Origin: Burkholderiaceae bacterium 26
GTDB taxonomy: Bacteria > Pseudomonadota > Gammaproteobacteria > Burkholderiales > Burkholderiaceae
DNA length: 64,000 nucleotides
Assembly (NCBI GenBank): GCA_000955795.1
Contig: JYOB01000009.1
Span: 62,001 to 126,000, forward strand
Reading direction: 5' to 3'
The translations under genes and the position numbers were made by a program. Shown piece by piece: positions 10,907-20,142 of the stretch; the stretch's first letter is position 1; the number at the start of each line of letters is the position of its first letter. Under the pieces are notes generated by a model, which worked only from the letters and a program-made list of their open reading frames with translations, was not told the DNA's origin and did not search any database.

Positions 10907-12907
10907 TCACTGGCTGAGCCGGCTTCCGGGGTACGCACCCGGCACCAGGATCGGCAGCTCCACGTCGGTCGCAGACACGTTATAGACGTTTGGCGCTGCC
11001 GCCGCTGACAGGTCGAGAGCCGATGTCACCGGAGGGATCTGCGTGCCGAGCGCAAAGTTGACGACGTTGGTCGCATTGGGCAGCGAGCTCGCGCTGACGA
11101 TTGCCGCGTACTGAACGTGCTGCGGATAGAACAGCAGCCCGACCTGGTCGCCGTCCTGAAGCTGCTCTCCAATGGCGGGCAGCAGGACTGCGCCTGCGTT
11201 CAGCCCCGGATCATCCTGATGGTCGCCTTCTGCAAACGCCGTCACCTGGTCGTCCACCAGGATCAGCTTGCCCGCACGCTGAATACCGACACCGACGTAA
11301 GCCACCGCCGCCTGGACCGCGCCCGTTCCGCGCGCCACCGCCAGGTTGGTGATACGGGGCACGCCGGCCAGCACTTGCCCGGTACCGCTGATGGTCGTGA
11401 TCGGCACGAAGACCGGCCCGGCCGCACCCAACGGCACCGAAGCGGTCAGCGTGGAGGCACTCGTGGGAATCGCCCCCGGCCCGGACAGCGAGCCCACGGG
11501 GATGCGGTCCATCTCCAATCCGACCGGCTGCGTATTGGGGGCGCCAACCGTATCCGCCACCGAGAGGCAAACCTTGGGGATCGCGTTGAACGTGTCGGAG
11601 TCGATACCCTTCAACTGCCTGTCGAACCAGCTGAGGATCGACGCGACACCCACGACGCCGCCGCAATTGGCGGTGCCCTGCGACTGGCCCGCCAGCGGAT
11701 TCATATGGCCGCCTTCGGTCGTCAGCACGCGCACATCCGCGCCGGTCGACGCGAAATACCGCGCGTTCATGTAGGCCTCTGTCACGTTGAACAGAACATC
11801 GCGGTTGCCCTGCAGGAACAGCGCTGGCACCTTGCGCAGTACTGCCTGGGTTTCGCCAAAGTTCCAGGGAAGGCCCGCACGCTGCTGCGCCTCGAAATAG
11901 CCCATGCCATGATCGAAGAAGAACTGGGTCAGCTCCGTGCCGGAGACGGGTCGCGGGTACGCCGTCGGCAGACTCGCCAGATTGAACAGGTCTGTCTCCG
12001 TGCGGACGGTACTGGCGAGCGGCCCCTGCACGCCGATGGTGTTGCACAGCGTCGCTACCAGCGGCGTATTCGATACGCCGTGCCCGCCCGGGCTTGCAGT
12101 CGTGGCGGTACTGGCCAGGAGGCAAAGCAGCCCACCATAGGAGAGCTTCATGCCTTGGCCCGGCAGCAGGCTGTACAGCAGGTCATACCAGGTGCCGTTG
12201 GGCACGATGGTGTCGATGCGTGGGTCGAGCGCGGCCAGCGGCATCTGAAAACCGCCCCCGTAGCTGTAACCGATCGTGCCGACTTTGATGTCTTTGGGTA
12301 TCCCGGTCTGCGGCTCGGTCTGCACGTACAGACTGTCGGCGTTGTCGTAGGCCCAATCCAGGATCGCGCGAGCGTCCTGAACTTCGGCGCGCGGATCGAT
12401 GATGCGGGCATTGCCGCCGCCATTGGCGGGCACGCTGTCGCCGTGTCCGCGTTCGTCGTAGCTGATGACAACGTAGCCGTGATACGGCAACGCCTGCACC
12501 AGTTCGTCGACCGACGTGAAATGCGGATCGCCCGGATGCAGATCGCCATTGGCTGCCAGGGTTTTCAGTCGATTGCCACCGTAGCCATGGCTGTGCAGGA
12601 CCACCGGAAAGCGATCGCCAGGACAGCGCGAGGGCAGCATGACCGAAAAGTAAACGCGGGTGGTTGGCGTTGGATTCGCGCTCGGGTCGAAGTCTGACGG
12701 CACCGGCACGACGATCGAGTTGTTGACCACACTCGGTGCCAGTGGTGTATCGCAGGCAGCCGACTGCGCGACAGGGGACGTTGCCACGACCGAGGAGGTC
12801 GCTGATCCTGAGGTGCCCGCCGTTGATGAATCAGATGCGCTGCCACCGCAGGCGGCAACGAGCAGACAAAGACTGGCTGCAAGGCAGCCGGTGCGGATGT
12901 GCAGCAT
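10907..12907 (-). CDS. Lipoprotein alpha/beta hydrolase (S15 / CocE-NonD-like)
   Basis: 666 residues. N-terminal lipoprotein signal with lipobox VAAC (Cys about residue 20), then a Ser/Thr-rich linker. The hydrolase domain has a nucleophile elbow GYSYGG, an acid in GNRDVLF and the catalytic His in EGGHMNP, with SYDERGHGDS before them, as in X-Pro dipeptidyl-peptidase and CocE-type acyl hydrolases. The C-terminal 150 or so residues form a beta-rich module of the kind seen in this superfamily. It is probably a membrane-anchored peptidase or esterase facing the periplasm. An AGGAGGAG RBS precedes the ATG. Substrate unknown. Confidence 0.82.
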   Translation of the reverse strand: MLHIRTGCLAASLCLLVAACGGSASDSSTAGTSGSATSSVVATSPVAQSAACDTPLAPSVVNNSIVVPVPSDFDPSANPTPTTRVYFSVMLPSRCPGDRFPVVLHSHGYGGNRLKTLAANGDLHPGDPHFTSVDELVQALPYHGYVVISYDERGHGDSVPANGGGNARIIDPRAEVQDARAILDWAYDNADSLYVQTEPQTGIPKDIKVGTIGYSYGGGFQMPLAALDPRIDTIVPNGTWYDLLYSLLPGQGMKLSYGGLLCLLASTATTASPGGHGVSNTPLVATLCNTIGVQGPLASTVRTETDLFNLASLPTAYPRPVSGTELTQFFFDHGMGYFEAQQRAGLPWNFGETQAVLRKVPALFLQGNRDVLFNVTEAYMNARYFASTGADVRVLTTEGGHMNPLAGQSQGTANCGGVVGVASILSWFDRQLKGIDSDTFNAIPKVCLSVADTVGAPNTQPVGLEMDRIPVGSLSGPGAIPTSASTLTASVPLGAAGPVFVPITTISGTGQVLAGVPRITNLAVARGTGAVQAAVAYVGVGIQRAGKLILVDDQVTAFAEGDHQDDPGLNAGAVLLPAIGEQLQDGDQVGLLFYPQHVQYAAIVSASSLPNATNVVNFALGTQIPPVTSALDLSAAAAPNVYNVSATDVELPILVPGAYPGSRLSQ

Positions 12908-13264
12908 GGGGTCTCCTCCTGCCTCGAGCGGCGTTTTCTATGTACGTATGCCGAGGCTGCGAGGATTCTATTGACGCCGTTCTGTTTGAGACACGCTGTT
13001 TTTTAGAGCCTGTCATCGAAAGGGGCGCGCGATGCAGGTTAACCCGAGCGACAGTGGCTGTTCTCCCGATTAGCGAAAGCAAGAACTTTCATCCAAGCGC
13101 GGGGAAACCGCGACTGCGGGAGGCCGGTGAGGCGCAGTGGATTCGCCCGGGGGCGATGCAGAGATTGCAGGTGACAGGCTGATGCGGTTAAGCCGTTCGT
13201 GTTGAAGCAGTAACTTTAATGGAGGCCGGCGAATCTACTGGCCCACACGTTATCCGTCGCGGTC
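12908..13264. other. Intergenic region upstream of the lipoprotein hydrolase
   Basis: About 360 bp, presumably the hydrolase promoter region on the minus strand. No frame in it is convincing (12736-13182 mostly overlaps the hydrolase antisense). It ends at a clear terminator belonging to the next operon. Confidence 0.5.
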
Positions 13265-13296
13265 AAAAAAACCTTCGACCATCAGGCCGAAGGTTT
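13265..13296 (-). terminator. Rho-independent terminator of the globin-lipoprotein operon
   Basis: On the minus strand a 9-bp stem (AAACCTTCG / CGAAGGTTT), extended by two further pairs past one mismatch with a 4-nt loop, is followed at once by a run of six T. It lies 12 bp after the stop of the gene ending at 13308. This is the best intrinsic terminator in the window. Confidence 0.85.
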
Positions 13297-13307
13297 AGCA
13301 CGTGAAA

Positions 13308-13994
13308 TCAAGAACCGGACGACAGGTACTGTTCTCGCACCGCCAGCCCGGCGTAAGGCAAGTTGCTCGCGGTGACGATCGCCACGTAGTCGGAGAATCG
13401 GTACTGCAACCGTGCCGTCTGCAGTGGCGATCCGCTCAATACCTCTGGTGATGGATTACCCATTGTCGACGTGGGCATACCGAGCGCATTGCGCAGCGCA
13501 TATCTCGCGCCATCCCAGGCGGCCGTTGTGTCGCCGGCGCTCATACCGCGTCGGTAGACGTCTATGCCGACGAGATGGCCACTGGGCCCGAAGCTGAGCC
13601 ACAACTCGCTGACAGGCGGGCCGGCAAGACCGAGCTTATTGGCGTCCACACCTCGGCAGCGAAGATAGCGGTAGCCGTGCTTGACATCATCACAGGCTAT
13701 GTCATTTTCGTATGCCCAGCGAGCGGCCTCCTCGGCGGTCGTGCGGTCCAGTACGAATCCGCCGGGGACGGGGCGAGCCGGTGCGAGTTGGTCTGTTCGA
13801 AGGTGCGCCAGGCCGCTGGCACGCAGTGCGCTGACTTGCTCCGCCGTGGTGTTGTCGACGGGGCAGGGGACGCCAAGCATCGCGAGCAGAGGACGAGCCG
13901 CCTTCGAGTGCATTGCCCCGACCAGACCAATCGCAACCGTCAGCGCTGCAACACTGGGCATTGTGTAGCGTTGCAGCCAGCGGCGCGGGCTCAT
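13308..13994 (-). CDS. Hypothetical membrane-anchored protein
   Basis: 228 residues with one N-terminal hydrophobic segment (about residues 13-28, SVAALTVAIGLVGAM) and a soluble remainder without a family I recognise. The mature part contains two Cys (CDDVKHGYRYLRC) about 12 residues apart that could form a disulfide if periplasmic. Its start overlaps the stop of the globin-like lipoprotein gene by 4 bp (ATGA), so the two are cotranscribed and probably work together. The operon ends at a strong terminator. Confidence 0.65.
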   Translation of the reverse strand: MSPRRWLQRYTMPSVAALTVAIGLVGAMHSKAARPLLAMLGVPCPVDNTTAEQVSALRASGLAHLRTDQLAPARPVPGGFVLDRTTAEEAARWAYENDIACDDVKHGYRYLRCRGVDANKLGLAGPPVSELWLSFGPSGHLVGIDVYRRGMSAGDTTAAWDGARYALRNALGMPTSTMGNPSPEVLSGSPLQTARLQYRFSDYVAIVTASNLPYAGLAVREQYLSSGS

Positions 13995-14572
13995 TGGCAG
14001 TTCTGGGCGGTGTTGGGGCCCAGATACTGAGGCATGGACGACACGATGGTCGACTTGAGACCAGTGAGCACGGGTGCTACACGGGAGATGTAGGCATCCG
14101 GAACGCCATCGGTCTTCATGACAGCAGCGGCATCGGTAATGAACTGATCGAACACACAGCCAGGGATACCGACGTCGGAATGTGCTGCGGCCATGTCGTC
14201 ACACATGACGGTGGTGCCGTCCGCCGCGACTTGCCCTGGATAGCTGAAGGGGCCACCAAACAACGCTTTGAACTGGAGGTTCAGGCAAGCCTTGAGACGC
14301 CCCACCGTGTCGTGGCCAGGTTGACCGATGTTGGCAAAGTACGGTGCTTCTTTGGGGTCTGCCAGCAGACCGGACACTGCGTCGTCGACAACCTTCGAAA
14401 TGGCGGTCGGTGCACTGGCATCTCCGCCAAGTCCGGCCCACATGTCGGCGTTTTGTGGAAATTGTGCTGTCGACGCCGTCGATGCCATCGACATGGGCGC
14501 ATCGTCGCCGCCGCCGCATGCGCTCAGCGTCGCGGTGGTCAACGTCAAAACCAGTAGCAGTGCTCGCTTCAT
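13991..14572 (-). CDS. Lipoprotein with a group-1 truncated-globin-like domain
   Basis: 193 residues: lipoprotein signal with lipobox LSAC (Cys19), a short linker, then a region with the spacing of bacterial group 1 truncated hemoglobins: GLGGDASAPTAISKVVDD (A/B helices), LADPKEAPYF, AAAHSDVGI with a His131 that aligns with the proximal heme ligand, and DGVPDAYISRVAPVL followed by LKSTIV at the end. The usual B-helix Phe-Tyr pair after VVDD is replaced by Ala-Val, so ligand binding would differ from oxygen-binding TrHb1. Extra Cys at 96, 124, 139 and 192 suggest an oxidising, extracytoplasmic location. Heme binding is inferred from this alignment by eye. Confidence 0.65.
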   Translation of the reverse strand: MKRALLLVLTLTTATLSACGGGDDAPMSMASTASTAQFPQNADMWAGLGGDASAPTAISKVVDDAVSGLLADPKEAPYFANIGQPGHDTVGRLKACLNLQFKALFGGPFSYPGQVAADGTTVMCDDMAAAHSDVGIPGCVFDQFITDAAAVMKTDGVPDAYISRVAPVLTGLKSTIVSSMPQYLGPNTAQNCQ

Positions 14573-15041
14573 GGGTCAATCTCCTTGGGCAGGGTATGGA
14601 TCGGGCGCTGCGCGGCTTGTCGCAAGCCCGGCGCAGCGTTGACGTCATATACGTCTGCCATGCGAGATCGGATGCAGGATGGATCGAGCCACTGCAGAAT
14701 TTTGATGGGCGGCATGGTCCACGCCCACGCACGACTGCATCGAACCGTACTGGAGCGTATCGGTGCACGGTATTGCGTTGAGGTACTGCAGCGCCTGCAT
14801 GTGGACGTTGCGTTATCTGCGAGGCTTTTTTATTTTACATAACATAAATTATGCGTGATTAAGGCGCGAGCTTGGGTCGACGCTGCATGGGGACGATAGC
14901 GAATACCACGCGCTTTCTGCCTGTGCACAACCACCGAGGTATCACTCCTGCTTCCCGATCTTTATTGGCGTTTCAGCAAATATGCTAGATGGCGCACGCA
15001 ACCCTGCGATGCCATGTCAAGCAAGCGGCTCGGCCTCGGGG
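14573..15041. other. Intergenic region upstream of the globin-like operon
   Basis: 469 bp. It holds an AT-rich patch around 14826-14860 that stands out from the GC-rich surroundings, including a short perfect inverted repeat CATAA-A-TTATG (14843-14853). This may be part of the globin operon promoter, though it is about 270 bp from the start. No convincing gene. Confidence 0.4.
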
Positions 15042-16742
15042 TCAGCGGGCGCGGAACGCCGCACTGATCTGACGTGCACGTTTTACCTCGTCGCCGTGCA
15101 GGTAGATCGAAGTGGTCGAAACCGATGCATGCCGGAGGTTGTCCCGCACGGTCGTCAGCTCTGCGCCGCGCTCCAGGGCATGGGTGGCGTGCGTATGCCG
15201 CATCCAATGTGGACTGGCCCTTCGTAGCTTCTCTGCTAGCACAGGATGATCGCCTTCAATCACGTCGGCCGCCGTCAGGAAGAACCGTTTGACCACATTC
15301 CATAGTCGCGCCCCTGTGATCCCGCCATTGGGATCCAGCCCCAGTGTTCCGATCAGCGAGGTTCGAGGATCCCAACGCGCCTGCGTCACCGGCAACCCGC
15401 GTTCCACTAGGTAGCGATCGAGCGCCCCGCGCGCCAATGGTGGCAGCGCAACCTTGCCAGCGCGACTGCCCTTCCCGACCAGATGGATCCAATGGTCAGT
15501 CTGCCGATCCGTTTCGAGATCACCTAGCTTCGCAGAAACGAGTTCGCTCGCCCGTAGGCCGGTCGCATAGCCGAAGTCCAGCACGAAGCGCAGCCGCTGC
15601 GCGGCAGGCGCGTCCCACCCATACGACCACTCCAGTCCATCAGCGATGGTGCGGGCCAGCGCCCATTCGCCCTCGGTAAAAGCATGCGAGGCATCCAGCG
15701 CGGCAGTCCTCCCGCCGCCGCGTACCTTGACGCCGGCAAACGGGTTGGCCAGCACGTACCGCTGCTGAATCAGCCAACGGTACATGGCCCCCAACACGGA
15801 CAACGCGTAGGCGACCGAGCGCGCAGACAACCCATCCGTGAACGGCCGCCATTCAACGGACGTGCGCGGGAGCGCCGGGCCGACCCAGCGCTCCCGTGGC
15901 GTCGGCCGGCGTAGGAAGCTCCGGTAAGCAATGGCGTCCTCGGTGGTGAGCGACGACAGCGGCCGACCGCGTTCGACGATCGCCCACAAGATCAGGCGCT
16001 CTGCCTCTTTGCGGTATGACCGTTGGGTCGCGGGCGATTCATGCAAGGAAAGCCAAGCTTGCACCGCTTCGTAGTCATTGTCGGCGGTGAGGACGCAGGT
16101 CTCGCGCGGCGCACGGAATTGCCCTTGCGAGCCATCGACTTCGTGCGGCAGGCGCAATTGCTCCCACGGCACCACCACGCCGCGGACCTGTTCAGCAATC
16201 AGCGCCCGGGCGCGCTCGGTCAATCGAGGGTGCTCTGCAAAGAATGCCTCGATGCGCCGCGCACTGGCCTGCCCCAATCCAGGAATGACCGCCCACCAGC
16301 GGCGTCGGCGCGGCACGCGCACAGTCAGGTCGGCCAGGGTGTCAATACCGGCGGCACGCAGTGCGACGACAGCACGAGCATCCAACCACAGTTCCACATC
16401 ATCGCTGATAAGCGGGGCTGATAGCGGCAGCGTGCGGAGCAGTTCGATCGCCTGGTCGGCTGCCCTGCCCCGTTTTGCACGGTCGGCTGCTGACATCTCG
16501 AACAGTATCGCCAGGTCTTCGCGCTGACGTCGGCGGGCAAACGTGGCGAGCTGACGCCGGACACGACCCAGTACGCCACGCGAGGACTGCCTTGGAGTCA
16601 GGCGCTCGCCCAGGTAGTGCTCAACGGCCTCGCGAGTGGACAAGCCGGCATGCCAGGCACGCAACGCCGCCAGTTCGGCGGCATCGGGGAAATCAGATGG
16701 TGTGCCTACGGAGGGATCGACGGGAAGCAGACGCGTTTTCAT
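15042..16742 (-). CDS. Tyrosine recombinase / phage-integrase family protein (DUF3701-type N-terminus)
   Basis: 566 residues. The first 200 or so form an extra N-terminal domain containing a helix-hairpin-helix-like VIPGLGQASARRIEAF segment, typical of the DUF3701-linked integrases of beta-proteobacteria. The rest is a SAM-like core-binding domain and a catalytic domain with the full set: Arg in ATGLRASELV, Lys in GKGSRAGKV, His-x-x-Arg in PHWMRHTH, His in LRHASV and the nucleophile Tyr in SIYLHGDE. It should cut and rejoin DNA at a specific site. A perfect 13-6-13 inverted repeat lies 27 bp upstream of the start. No other phage genes are near, so this is a solitary recombinase, possibly marking a mobile-element edge beside the biosynthetic cluster. 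Confidence 0.88.
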   Translation of the reverse strand: MKTRLLPVDPSVGTPSDFPDAAELAALRAWHAGLSTREAVEHYLGERLTPRQSSRGVLGRVRRQLATFARRRQREDLAILFEMSAADRAKRGRAADQAIELLRTLPLSAPLISDDVELWLDARAVVALRAAGIDTLADLTVRVPRRRRWWAVIPGLGQASARRIEAFFAEHPRLTERARALIAEQVRGVVVPWEQLRLPHEVDGSQGQFRAPRETCVLTADNDYEAVQAWLSLHESPATQRSYRKEAERLILWAIVERGRPLSSLTTEDAIAYRSFLRRPTPRERWVGPALPRTSVEWRPFTDGLSARSVAYALSVLGAMYRWLIQQRYVLANPFAGVKVRGGGRTAALDASHAFTEGEWALARTIADGLEWSYGWDAPAAQRLRFVLDFGYATGLRASELVSAKLGDLETDRQTDHWIHLVGKGSRAGKVALPPLARGALDRYLVERGLPVTQARWDPRTSLIGTLGLDPNGGITGARLWNVVKRFFLTAADVIEGDHPVLAEKLRRASPHWMRHTHATHALERGAELTTVRDNLRHASVSTTSIYLHGDEVKRARQISAAFRAR

Positions 16743-17514
16743 GGAAGGCAGTTTAGTGCCTCCATGCTGCTATTGCGATAAGAATAGTTATCGCAATAGC
16801 TCTATATCCTCGAAGAAGGACGTATGCAGTTTTCGGCTACTTTTCTTCAAGACCCTTGGAGGGATGACTGCGCCGCTGTCGTCTGTTGGTCAGCGGCGGC
16901 GTTCGTGCTGACAGATGCCAATTCGCTCGGGCGATCCGAATCATTTGGAAATGACGGTTTTTCCGCTGAATTCACTCGTCTTCACAGCATGTCTTCCACT
17001 TCAAATCGTGAAAATCATGCCGAATTCTTCACGTCCCAGCGGTACTGTCTCTTGGTGCGGGGTCACCTCACATGCACACCCTGTCCGTCCTGTGTAGACC
17101 GAACAATGGAGCTGCGCGTCATTTTTTTCTGCCGAAAAAAAACTTCATAGTGCCGGCGCCTTGCGGACGGCTTACGCGTTTTCTACTTTTGCGGCAGTTC
17201 AAAGAAAAAGCGATGCGCAAGAACTGCGCGCACGAACAGAGGCGGTTGTCCCTCAAACAGCGCACCCGACAGGCGAGTATTCCCATGAAGTCCTTAAACC
17301 CCTCCGGCGGCGCCTCGCATCCAGCGCGGCTTGATTCAGCGGCCGTCATGACCAACCTGCCGCCGCACGGCGGCCGATGTGCTCCGGCCTGAACGCTCGA
17401 CACGCCGTCACCGCACCGCGCATCTCGTCTTTCGCCCGCCGTCGTTGCGCCGCTGCGCCTCGCAGTGGCGCAGCCGTCGGCGTCGCTCATCCCCAGACCC
17501 GCAGGAAGCCCCAC
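16743..17514. other. Intergenic region between the recombinase and the hydrazine-type operon
   Basis: 772 bp carrying the divergent promoters. It contains the inverted repeat at 16769-16800 and AT-richer DNA up to about 17220. Short frames (16824-17150, 17072-17392) have no ribosome-binding site or recognisable product. I found no T-box or known riboswitch architecture. Confidence 0.5.
16769..16800. repeat. Perfect 13-bp inverted repeat with 6-nt spacer
   Basis: Arms GCTATTGCGATAA (16769-16781) and TTATCGCAATAGC (16788-16800) around GAATAG. The geometry resembles tyrosine-recombinase core sites (dif 11-6-11, loxP 13-8-13), and the site lies 27 bp upstream of a tyrosine recombinase gene. It could instead be an operator for either divergent gene. 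No second copy was noticed elsewhere in the window. Confidence 0.7.
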
Positions 17515-18849
17515 ATGGACATGCTGGACGTAATTGGTATCGGGATCGGCCCGTTCAACCTCAGCCTAGCAGCACTGATTGCGCCCACACCGCTGCGGGC
17601 ACTGTTCCTGGAAAAGCGCAACGCTTTCTGCTGGCACCCAGGGCTGATGTTGCCTAACGGTCGGCTACAGGTCTCGCCGCTCAAGGACTGCGTCACGCTG
17701 GTCGACCCGACCAGCCCTTACTCGTTCCTCAACTACCTGGCGGTGCACCGGCGGCTCTACAGCTTCGTCAACAAGCGCAGCGCCTCCACCTCGCGGCGAG
17801 AGTTCACCGACTACTACCAGTGGGTTGCGCAACAGCTCGGTACGCTGCGCTTTGGTGAGGAGGTGATCGACATAGCGCCCGTGGCTGGCGGCTATCGCGT
17901 CAGCACGCACGCCGGCACCTTCCATGGGCGAGCCATAGTGATGGGCGTGGGCGTGGAGCCGAAGATCCCGGCCAGCGCCCGCGCATGGCTGGGCGACACG
18001 GTCTATCACGTGGCCAACTACCTCGATTGCCCACCGCTACGCGCGGGCGAGGAGGTGCTGGTGGTAGGCGGCGGCCAAAGCGGCGCCGAGGTGGTCGAAC
18101 ATATGCTCGAGCAGGCGCCGACGGCGCGCATCACGTGGGTCACCTCGCGGGCCAACCTGTTTGCCATGGACGACAACGCCTTCGTCAACGAAGCCTACAT
18201 GCCGGGCTACAACCGGCGCTTCCACGCCCTGCCGATCCGCCAGCGCCGCGCCATTGTCGAGGCGGAGAAACTCACCAGCGACGGCATCTCGGCCGAGCTG
18301 TGCAACCGTCTGTACGACGTACTGTACGAACGCAGCGTGGCCGGCACGCTAGCCGGCAGCTTCCGCCTGCTGCCAGGCGTGGTGATGGAAGACATCACCC
18401 GCCGCGACGAACGCTGGCAGGTGGGGCTGACCGCGCTCACCACGCCACACCGCTGCCGCATCCAGGCCGACCGCATCGTGCTGGCAACCGGCTTCCAGCC
18501 GCGCACTCCGCCCTTCCTGCAAACGCTGCTGGCCGGTGCCTGCTTGGAGGACGGCCTGCCCGACCTCGGCGACGACTACGCCGTGCGCTTCGAGAAGGGC
18601 ATGCCGGGCCCGGTCTATCTGCAAAACCAGGGCCGCGTCCAGCACGGGCTGCAAAGCGTGAACCTATCACTGGTTGCGTATCGCAACAGTCGCATCATCA
18701 ACAGCCTGCTCGGGCGTGCGTTCTATCCAGACGTACCGGACCAGCAAATGCTCGGCGTCCTTGACCACGCCGAGGACGCCGCTGAGGTTGACCTTAGCCT
18801 CAGCTTTGACACCATCCCCCACCCGCGCCGCCACGCCGCCATCGCATGA
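17515..18849 (+). CDS. Lysine/ornithine N-monooxygenase (hydrazine-type pathway)
   Basis: 444 residues. FAD-binding GIGIGPFNLSLAAL (residues 8-21), the family block LQVSPLKDCVTL and DPTSPYSFLNYL (51-75), NADPH-binding VLVVGGGQSGAE (181-192), the segment AFVNEAYMPGYNRRF (222-236), EKLTSDGIS (251-259) and a closing LVAYRNSRIINSLLGR. The LTSDGIS stretch is also seen in IucD-type lysine N6-hydroxylases, so N6-hydroxylysine is the likeliest product. The frame extends 46 codons upstream, but the ATG at 17515 is right before the FAD motif and follows AGGA. No siderophore synthetase is nearby; the cupin and MetRS-like genes downstream point to hydrazine formation instead. Confidence 0.88.
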   Translation: MDMLDVIGIGIGPFNLSLAALIAPTPLRALFLEKRNAFCWHPGLMLPNGRLQVSPLKDCVTLVDPTSPYSFLNYLAVHRRLYSFVNKRSASTSRREFTDYYQWVAQQLGTLRFGEEVIDIAPVAGGYRVSTHAGTFHGRAIVMGVGVEPKIPASARAWLGDTVYHVANYLDCPPLRAGEEVLVVGGGQSGAEVVEHMLEQAPTARITWVTSRANLFAMDDNAFVNEAYMPGYNRRFHALPIRQRRAIVEAEKLTSDGISAELCNRLYDVLYERSVAGTLAGSFRLLPGVVMEDITRRDERWQVGLTALTTPHRCRIQADRIVLATGFQPRTPPFLQTLLAGACLEDGLPDLGDDYAVRFEKGMPGPVYLQNQGRVQHGLQSVNLSLVAYRNSRIINSLLGRAFYPDVPDQQMLGVLDHAEDAAEVDLSLSFDTIPHPRRHAAIA

Positions 18850-20102
18850 CCGCTGCTTCGCTCTCTGCTGTCCACAACCGGCCTGGCATCACAGTGCCTC
18901 CACATGCTGACCTGCTGCCCGACACGCTGGAGCTGCGCGCCTTCGTGCCGTTCCTGATCGCATCGATCGTGATTGCGGCCGCCTATGGCACCAGCTTCCT
19001 GTTACCGGACTACCTAAAGGCGCACGGCATGAACAGCGCCGCAGCGGGAGCCATCATCTCCAGCGGCATGGTTGCCACCATCGTGTGCTGCTGCCTGGCG
19101 GGATGGGTGGCCCAGCGCATCGGCGTGATGCCGACCATCGCTGTTGCATCGCTGGCCATGGCGCTCGCCATGCTGGGCTTTGCCGGTGTGGCAGTCGATG
19201 CGCGTGCGGCATACGTGGGCGGCATGCTGTTGGGCGTGGGCTGGTCGGTGTTCTTCATCCTGGCGCCACTGCAGATCATCCACCACTTGCGGCCAGCCGC
19301 GCGCATCCAGTATCTGACCATCGTGTCGGGCGCGCAGATGGCGGGGCTAGGGCTGGCCACGCCGCTCAGCCGCCTGCTGGCGCAGTACACCGGCTCGGTG
19401 GCGGTCGTGTATGTGATGTTTGCGGCGGCCTGCGTTGCGGCAGCGATGTGCGTGGAGGCCTCGCGGCGTGCCATGGTCCATGCGCCCGGCCTGCCGATGA
19501 CGCGTGTGGCCATCACCGCGCGTGAAACGCTGGCGCTACTGAGCGAGCGCACCGCCGCGCCCATCGCCATGATCGTGTTTGCCGCGTGCGTGTTTGCGGG
19601 GCTGTCGACCTACCAGAGCGTGTATGCCGAATCACGCCACCTGCGGCCCGATCTGTTCTTCCTGGCCTTCACGGCAACCAGCGTGGCGCTGCGTTTCTCG
19701 CTGGCACGCGTGATGGGGCGCATGCCGGTGCAGCGGTTGGCCCTGGTGCTGTTCGTGGCGACGGCCGCATCGCTGGCGCTGTTCATCGCCAACACAGGCA
19801 GCACGCTGCTGTACGTGGCGGCCACGGTGGTCTTCGCCACGGGCTACGGGCTGAGCTATTCCACGCTCAACGGCATGGCGGTCAACCTAGCTGGCGAACA
19901 GGGCGTGTCGGTGCCGGTCACCTCGCAGATCTTCACGCTGGCGTACTTCATCGGGCTGTTCGGGTTTCCGTTCATCGGAGGGCATCTGATCCGCCGCTCG
20001 GGCCCCAACGCCATGCTGCTCGCGCTACTGGGGGCGGTGGCCATCAATGTCGTGCTGCTGGCCACGCTGCGCGTGCGGGCGGCCGCACCGGCCGTGCGCT
20101 GA
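18846..20102 (+). CDS. MFS transporter, probable product exporter
   Basis: 418 residues with about 12 hydrophobic segments, an MFS fold with the loop motif GWVAQRIGVMPTI after the second helix pair. It starts inside the hydroxylase stop (ATGA overlap), so translation is coupled. By position it is the likely exporter of the cluster's product or an uptake system for a precursor; the sequence alone does not give direction or substrate. Confidence 0.85.
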   Translation: MTAASLSAVHNRPGITVPPHADLLPDTLELRAFVPFLIASIVIAAAYGTSFLLPDYLKAHGMNSAAAGAIISSGMVATIVCCCLAGWVAQRIGVMPTIAVASLAMALAMLGFAGVAVDARAAYVGGMLLGVGWSVFFILAPLQIIHHLRPAARIQYLTIVSGAQMAGLGLATPLSRLLAQYTGSVAVVYVMFAAACVAAAMCVEASRRAMVHAPGLPMTRVAITARETLALLSERTAAPIAMIVFAACVFAGLSTYQSVYAESRHLRPDLFFLAFTATSVALRFSLARVMGRMPVQRLALVLFVATAASLALFIANTGSTLLYVAATVVFATGYGLSYSTLNGMAVNLAGEQGVSVPVTSQIFTLAYFIGLFGFPFIGGHLIRRSGPNAMLLALLGAVAINVVLLATLRVRAAAPAVR

Positions 20103-20142
20103 AGCGCGGCCTTCGTCTTTCTTCTCAAGGAGGTTATTTCGT

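Noticed and set aside
11117-12697. 526-residue plus-strand frame opposite the lipoprotein hydrolase
   Set aside because: Antisense shadow; the minus-strand gene has a signal peptide, catalytic triad and RBS.
16769-16800. Reading the inverted repeat as a Fur box for a siderophore operon
   Set aside because: Spacing and half-sites do not fit the GATAAT-type Fur pattern well, the downstream cluster has no siderophore synthetase, and the site is closer to the recombinase gene. Kept as an open alternative only.
16824-17150. 108-residue frame upstream of the hydroxylase as a leader or regulator
   Set aside because: No ribosome-binding site, no recognisable fold, ends in a poly-A/poly-T region; treated as noncoding.
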